Shown: positions 7,601 to 10,263 of the stretch, piece by piece
Numbering within the stretch: the stretch's first letter is position 1
How the letters are laid out: the number at the start of each line of letters is the position of its first letter
From: Armatimonadota bacterium
Lineage (GTDB): Bacteria; Armatimonadota; Armatimonadia; Armatimonadales; Armatimonadaceae
Direction of reading: 5' to 3'
DNA: 10,263 bases
Assembly (NCBI GenBank): GCA_014379275.1
Contig: JACMMA010000001.1
Location: forward strand, 1-10,263
Position numbers and translations under genes: made by a program
The notes under the pieces: model-generated
What the model was told of the DNA's origin: nothing
The model's input: only the letters and a program-made list of their open reading frames with translations
Databases searched by the model: none

Positions 7601-9362
7601 CGTGCGACTGGTCGGCGGCGTCGCGGTGAAGCGATATTTGTACGACGGGCGGTTGCTGGTAGCCGAGGCGAACGCCGCGACCGGGCAGATAACCCACCTC
7701 TACACCTGGGGGGCGAACGGGCTACTGTCCGACCGCGTCCCGGACGCGAACGGCAATCCGCTCGCCAAAAGCCGGTTCTACGGGTTCGACCCCCTGGGGA
7801 ACCTGCAGGTACTCGTGGACGGTACGACGGGGGCGCGGCTGTGGACCAACTCCCGGTGGACACCATACGGAGAGAACCTGAGCCCGAGCGGGGTGGCGCC
7901 GATGCCGTTCGCGTGGAAGGGCGAGTTCGGCGCGTTCACCGACCCGAGTACCGGACTGATCCGGATGGGCGTGCGGGACTATGCGCCGGTCCTGGGGCGG
8001 TTCGTCTCCCGCGACCCGGCGGGGTTCGCGGGCGGGCAGAACCTGTACGCGTATTGCTCCGGCGACCCGGTCAACTTCTACGACCCGGACGGTCAGATGC
8101 CGCACGTGCTCGCGATGGCACTGATCGGGGCGGCGGTGAACGGCGCGGCGGAATGCTTCCAGGCGTACATGAGCGGCGCACGAGGCATGGACCTGGTGAA
8201 AGCGTTCGCGCGGGGGGCGCTCAAAGGGGCGATCTCGGGGGCGGCGATCGGACTACTCGGACCGGCGGCGGGGGCGTGTACCTCGCTCGGGATGGCGATG
8301 GGTGTCGGCGGGGCGGAGGCGGCGATTCAGAACATCATCGCGCAACTGGTCAACACCATCGGGGGCGGTCAGGACAACTTCAACTGGAAGTCGTTCTTCC
8401 AGGACAGCATCATGGGCGCGGCGACGGCGGGCATGGGCAAGGCACTCAGCTTCCTGTGCTTCGACGGCGAGACGGCGGTGCAGGTCCCGGCGAAGGCGAC
8501 GAAAGTCGCGGCGAACCGGAACGTAGGCGTTGTCGCGAGCGCGACGGTAGCTATTAAGACGGTCAAAGCCGGGGACAAGGTTTTCGCGCGGGACGATAGG
8601 ACGGGCAAGACGGTCGTCGCGAAGGTGAAGGAAGTGTTCAAGCGCACGAGCGACCACCTGCTTGTCGTGGAGTTAGCAAGTAGCAAGAACGGCAAGGTCG
8701 TCGAGACACTTCGGACGACTCGCCAGCATCCGTTCTACGTGGACGGCAAGGGGTGGCTTCCCGCTGGCGGCTTGGCGGTCGGCAACGCCATCGTGACGCG
8801 GGCGGGACCGCGCTTGTTCGTCAAGTCGGTCAAGTGGCACCGACGCGCGGAAGGCTACGCGGTCTACAACTTCGAGGTCGAGGCACTCAGCGGCAAAGAC
8901 AGCGACGGCAAGCACACGCACTCCTACTTTGTCGGCAAGGCGGGCGGCGGCGCGTGGGTACACAACGCAAATTATCGTAACATGGCGAAGGACGCTGCAT
9001 TGAAATACGCGGCGGCCTTACGAAAGACAGGTGTTGTTAAACCTTTAAGCGGTGACGCGCCAGCCGTAGCCGCAGCTTTCGTCTCGAACAAAGGGGAACC
9101 TTTCCTGGGTCACTCCGGAGAAATGGTCGAAGGGGCGGATGAAAAAGTCATCGCAGCCATTCAAGGACAACTGGATAAAGTTCCTGATTATCTAAGGGGT
9201 GCGGGCCACGGTCAATGCGCAGAGGTGAATGCGCTCAAGAAAGTCCTAAACACAGGATACTTCGAGGGTGGGTGGATGTATAAGGTGTATTTAGACGGCA
9301 GTGACATCAAAGCTTGTGGCTCGTGTGGTCCCATGTTAAACGGGCTTATGATTAATTACTGA
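4662..9362 (+). CDS. Rhs/YD-repeat polymorphic toxin with C-terminal Hint domain and deaminase-like toxin
   Basis: This 1566-residue ORF is counted from the TTG at 4662, which has no SD and is probably not the natural start (see the in-frame stop upstream). Residues up to about 1040 are YD repeats (YDKNGNVTRF, YDKLGRVRETED, YDALGNLKQV and many more), which in Rhs proteins build a hollow shell around the toxin. The RHS core (about 1040-1143) includes RFVSRDPAGFAGGQNLYAY (from 1113) and ends NFYDPDGQ. Residues 1144-1265 are a Gly/Ala-rich hydrophobic pretoxin segment. Residues 1266-1435 are a Hint autoprotease domain: nucleophile-type Cys1266 in CFDGETAV, TTRQHPF with His1356, and terminal WVHN with Asn1435. 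The tip (1436-1566) has GHGQCAEVNAL (Cys1519, Glu1521) and ACGSCGPM (Cys1552, Cys1555), the CxE...CxxC zinc and catalytic pattern of the nucleic-acid/nucleotide deaminase superfamily. YwqJ or XOO_2897-like toxins are the nearest I recall. No PAAR domain is seen. A SUKH-type immunity gene follows. Confidence 0.88.
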   Translation: MTFSNGFAKASDIKCDVVGSPTGGVTLRNAGPPGNIGSRGDYTYTFEAIPPVPANLTRPQQLAYPNYFTRGRLTSLSDSFNNRHTLDYSRPANLAINGWGPPFLAVGDSSSERKLCFYDNGPNGYLAEVVAPASSADATPAVTTVVNIDEIGHLLGIRVYPGMPYTQQPAYEASYTYDGAYRDQIVSTTVSGVTTRNTYVASPSKDVFGQPIWRLASESFGLSADTSSSDTGTSVLGQVTRTYGTILYPTTFGIDSRTNTVTDPRGNTISFIYHYANPDTATYDDAGEIISSGNDNGLISGLDTVAPAFDGAELGPDGQPTPFRLEQRYAPDMVNPSKVTSRNGAGHAWVTNFDAAKGLPTKVTDPLGNYAGFTWGGANGANLLTMTEPIRAPFPGEVNPPVGLIWSFQYTPQNLLSQVTDPQNRVRQTFTYNPFGQLATATVPAAVNASGLSNTTTLTYDNVTGDLNEITNSGGGSVWLAGVYDTNTDIVLPNTSYDALGDLLAFTVFPDTGVATTSTQPLTTRIRYDAAQAPTTITAPNGTTMNFVLASGVPTGFNFKSPTGSVIAAANWQRDSRGRVHTVSDAVGMLYGLRYDKNGNVTRFLDGRAKQTKIVYGKNNEVTGTVWPDNSSSHIRYDKLGRVRETEDERAKVFRLAYDNANRLTDLTVVNDATQNRSMVYDETGRVISLTAANGDSITYDYDTINTLNPLRDKRLRSITTKQGTHTYTVSYSYFPDGNTKTMSLQVGATGPVYTTSYVYDALGNLKQVINPFNETGDFAYDKASRLTHRSIKTTPGVGEGLLTRYFYGNSRLTGDADLPLVNNRLLHSLTVSGATVADTSIYRSFTGQITKTEGQYVPNTGANTTFLQTFGYDARGRLNSHSNALGVTSTLSAVFGSDLSNNLLGTGWVANDNNQITSAPAQTMLTGVTGTLGYDAAGNLTSAGGMTLNWNVMGDLASVVDSATATTVSYGYDIVGRRAVRLVGGVAVKRYLYDGRLLVAEANAATGQITHLYTWGANGLLSDRVPDANGNPLAKSRFYGFDPLGNLQVLVDGTTGARLWTNSRWTPYGENLSPSGVAPMPFAWKGEFGAFTDPSTGLIRMGVRDYAPVLGRFVSRDPAGFAGGQNLYAYCSGDPVNFYDPDGQMPHVLAMALIGAAVNGAAECFQAYMSGARGMDLVKAFARGALKGAISGAAIGLLGPAAGACTSLGMAMGVGGAEAAIQNIIAQLVNTIGGGQDNFNWKSFFQDSIMGAATAGMGKALSFLCFDGETAVQVPAKATKVAANRNVGVVASATVAIKTVKAGDKVFARDDRTGKTVVAKVKEVFKRTSDHLLVVELASSKNGKVVETLRTTRQHPFYVDGKGWLPAGGLAVGNAIVTRAGPRLFVKSVKWHRRAEGYAVYNFEVEALSGKDSDGKHTHSYFVGKAGGGAWVHNANYRNMAKDAALKYAAALRKTGVVKPLSGDAPAVAAAFVSNKGEPFLGHSGEMVEGADEKVIAAIQGQLDKVPDYLRGAGHGQCAEVNALKKVLNTGYFEGGWMYKVYLDGSDIKACGSCGPMLNGLMINY
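8736..8966 (+). repeat. Direct repeat copy 1: 3' half of the Hint domain
   Basis: These 77 codons (YVDGKGW ... AWVHN) recur without any gap at 9986-10216. By hand alignment 191 of 231 bases and 70 of 77 residues match. The longest exact run is 29 bp (8847-8875). The repeat begins just after the TTRQHPF motif and ends exactly at the Hint cleavage asparagine. Confidence 0.9.
8967..9362 (+). other. Variable toxin tip of the Rhs protein (deaminase-like)
   Basis: This segment encodes the 131 residues after the Hint VHN motif, beginning ANYRNMAKDAA. Base composition drops sharply relative to the Rhs core: a hand count gives about 48% GC over 9181-9360 against about 71% over 7981-8160. The shift agrees with a tip acquired separately from its carrier. 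The predicted active site is Glu1521 with zinc ligands Cys1519, Cys1552 and Cys1555. Confidence 0.7.
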
Positions 9363-9363
9363 T

Positions 9364-9369
9364 AAGAGG
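9364..9369 (+). promoter_or_regulatory. Ribosome binding site of the immunity gene
   Basis: AAGAGG lies six bases before the ATG at 9376, in the 13-bp gap after the Rhs stop. Toxin and immunity are therefore probably translated from one transcript, with the immunity protein having its own efficient start. Confidence 0.55.
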
Positions 9370-9375
9370 TCTTAC

Positions 9376-9963
9376 ATGAAATCACTGATCAGAACGAACG
9401 ATTCACTTGTCCTCTCGGTCTTGGAAGATGCCGGTTGGTATCGCGGTCGCGAGGTGGACGTGAACCCCTGGGTTGACGCGTTCCTCGCCCACGGGAGGCC
9501 GCCGTTCGACAGTGCCGTAGCAATCCTGCGGGAGTTCGGGGGGCTGCAGATCACCCCACCGAAGTTCGTTCCGGGGGCAGTGTATGGAGCAGACCCGTTC
9601 GGATTCGACCCGAAGCCATTCAACGAACCGCCAGTTTACAACGACGACCGGATGTACACGGCGTGGGAGCGACTTCTAGGCGAGAAGGTGTACAAGATCG
9701 GTCTCTGTTACGCCTATCCGCTCTTCGTTGGCGAGGGTGGCGGAGTACACCTCAACCACGAGTTGCCTCAGACGCTGGGGGAGGACATAAATGTCGCGAT
9801 TCAGCAGATGATTCTGCGCCTGAAGTACCCCGAACTGGTCGTGCTGTACCCCGGTCAGGAACCAGAGGTGGAGGCACGTCGCATATATCAGAAGGAGGCA
9901 TTGGAACGAACGAACCGAGACCCTCAGTGGCTGAAATTGCTCGGTCAGCCGTCTGTCGAGTAG
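9376..9963 (+). CDS. SUKH-3-type immunity protein for the adjacent deaminase toxin
   Basis: The product is 195 residues, with no signal peptide or TM segment, so it is cytoplasmic. The N-terminal part (DAGWYRGREVDVNPWVDAF, residues 18-36) followed by FDSAVAILREFGGLQI (about 44-59) matches the conserved start of the SUKH-3 family in the SUKH immunity superfamily. These proteins bind and neutralise polymorphic toxins. A second conserved-looking block, FVGEGGGVHLNHEL, precedes a helix (DINVAIQQMILRL). The gene begins 13 bp after the toxin stop with an SD (AAGAGG), the standard toxin-immunity order. SUKH proteins are known partners of deaminase and nuclease tips, which supports the toxin call. 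Family assignment is by remembered motifs. The exact SUKH subfamily is moderately sure; the immunity role follows mainly from position. Confidence 0.8.
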   Translation: MKSLIRTNDSLVLSVLEDAGWYRGREVDVNPWVDAFLAHGRPPFDSAVAILREFGGLQITPPKFVPGAVYGADPFGFDPKPFNEPPVYNDDRMYTAWERLLGEKVYKIGLCYAYPLFVGEGGGVHLNHELPQTLGEDINVAIQQMILRLKYPELVVLYPGQEPEVEARRIYQKEALERTNRDPQWLKLLGQPSVE

Positions 9964-9967
9964 ATGA

Positions 9968-10263
9968 TCAAGTCTTGATTTAAGCTACGTGGACGGGAAG
10001 GGCTGGCTCCCGGCGGGCGGACTCGCCATCGGCAACAGCATCGTGACGCGTGCGGGACCGCGAATGTTCGTCAAGTCCGTGAAGTGGCACCGTCGGGCGG
10101 AAGGCTACGCGGTCTACAACTTCGAAGTCGAGGCGCTTTCCGGCAAGGACGCGGACGGCGAGAACACGCACTCCTATTTCGTTGGCAAAGCATCCGGCGG
10201 CGCGTGGGTGCATAATGGGAAGTATAATTTAGGACAAAGACCGGTTCAACATTTTACAGATGC
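9968..10263 (+). pseudogene. Orphan Rhs tip: truncated Hint domain fused to a different toxin start (runs off window)
   Basis: A frame open from 9968 to the right edge has no upstream start; a TGA lies at 9965-9967, and GTG 9989 or ATG 10064 are only internal codons. From 9986 to 10216 it repeats the last 77 residues of the Hint domain, ending WVHN, then continues with a new sequence, GKYNLGQRPVQHFTD, unrelated to the first tip. It lacks the Hint N-terminal Cys and the TxxHPF histidine, so it cannot self-process or be secreted alone. This is the layout of a displaced Rhs C-terminal cassette left downstream of a toxin-immunity pair. The new toxin's catalytic region lies outside the window. Confidence 0.75.
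9986..10216 (+). repeat. Direct repeat copy 2: 3' half of the Hint domain in the orphan tip
   Basis: Partner of 8736-8966, offset by exactly 1250 bp with no insertion or deletion. Of the 34 codons that differ, 27 are synonymous and only 7 change an amino acid. Both copies thus diverged mostly under protein-level constraint. Homology starts abruptly 22 bp after the immunity gene's stop. Confidence 0.9.

Noticed and set aside
8457..8969. Hint domain as a splicing intein
   Set aside because: The residue after the terminal Asn is Ala (Gly in copy 2), not Cys, Ser or Thr, and the position after an Rhs core and before a toxin is that of a self-cleaving pretoxin Hint.
8967..9362. DddA/SCP1.201-type DNA cytidine deaminase
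   Set aside because: Those enzymes carry HxE and PCxxC. Here the motif is CAE and ACGSC, so a different deaminase family is more likely.

Overview
The window is a GC-rich bacterial stretch. The coding core is visibly G/C-biased at third positions: a hand count gives about 71% GC for 7981-8160. Clear Shine-Dalgarno sites precede some genes but not others. The chromosomal neighbours are a ComEA-like DNA-binding protein with SLBB plus helix-hairpin-helix, a D-mannonate dehydratase and a polytopic membrane protein. These fit a free-living environmental bacterium. The gene mix reminded me of Armatimonadota or Planctomycetota relatives, but that is a low-confidence impression and nothing in the sequence proves it.

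Left part (1-3247), ordinary single-copy genes. The window opens with the C-terminal tail of a membrane-anchored protein (+, ending at 130). It converges across a perfect 22-bp palindrome on a 7-TM membrane protein (-, 169-888). That gene diverges from a ComEA-like gene (+, 956-1921). The ComEA-like gene converges, across a short hairpin, on a mannonate dehydratase of the enolase superfamily (-, 2021-3247). The dehydratase leader holds an 18-bp palindrome lying between a strong SD-like run and the start codon.

Right part (3537-10263), a polymorphic-toxin locus. A signal-peptide-bearing protein (3537-4457) is followed, in the same reading frame and with only one TAA between them, by a giant Rhs/YD-repeat protein ending at 9362. 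The two look like one roughly 1940-codon secreted Rhs gene interrupted by a nonsense codon. The Rhs protein ends in an RHS core, a Gly/Ala-rich pretoxin segment, a Hint autoprotease domain and a small deaminase-like toxin with CAE and CxxC motifs. A SUKH-3-type immunity gene (9376-9963) follows after 13 bp. Beyond it lies a second copy of the last 77 codons of the Hint domain, fused to a different toxin start that runs off the window. This is a displaced, start-less Rhs tip of the kind thought to feed toxin switching.

The logic of the right part is: secreted YD shell, self-cleaving Hint linker, variable toxin, cognate immunity, spare tip. The points most worth checking are the in-frame stop, the spare Hint/tip cassette and the identity of the deaminase toxin.
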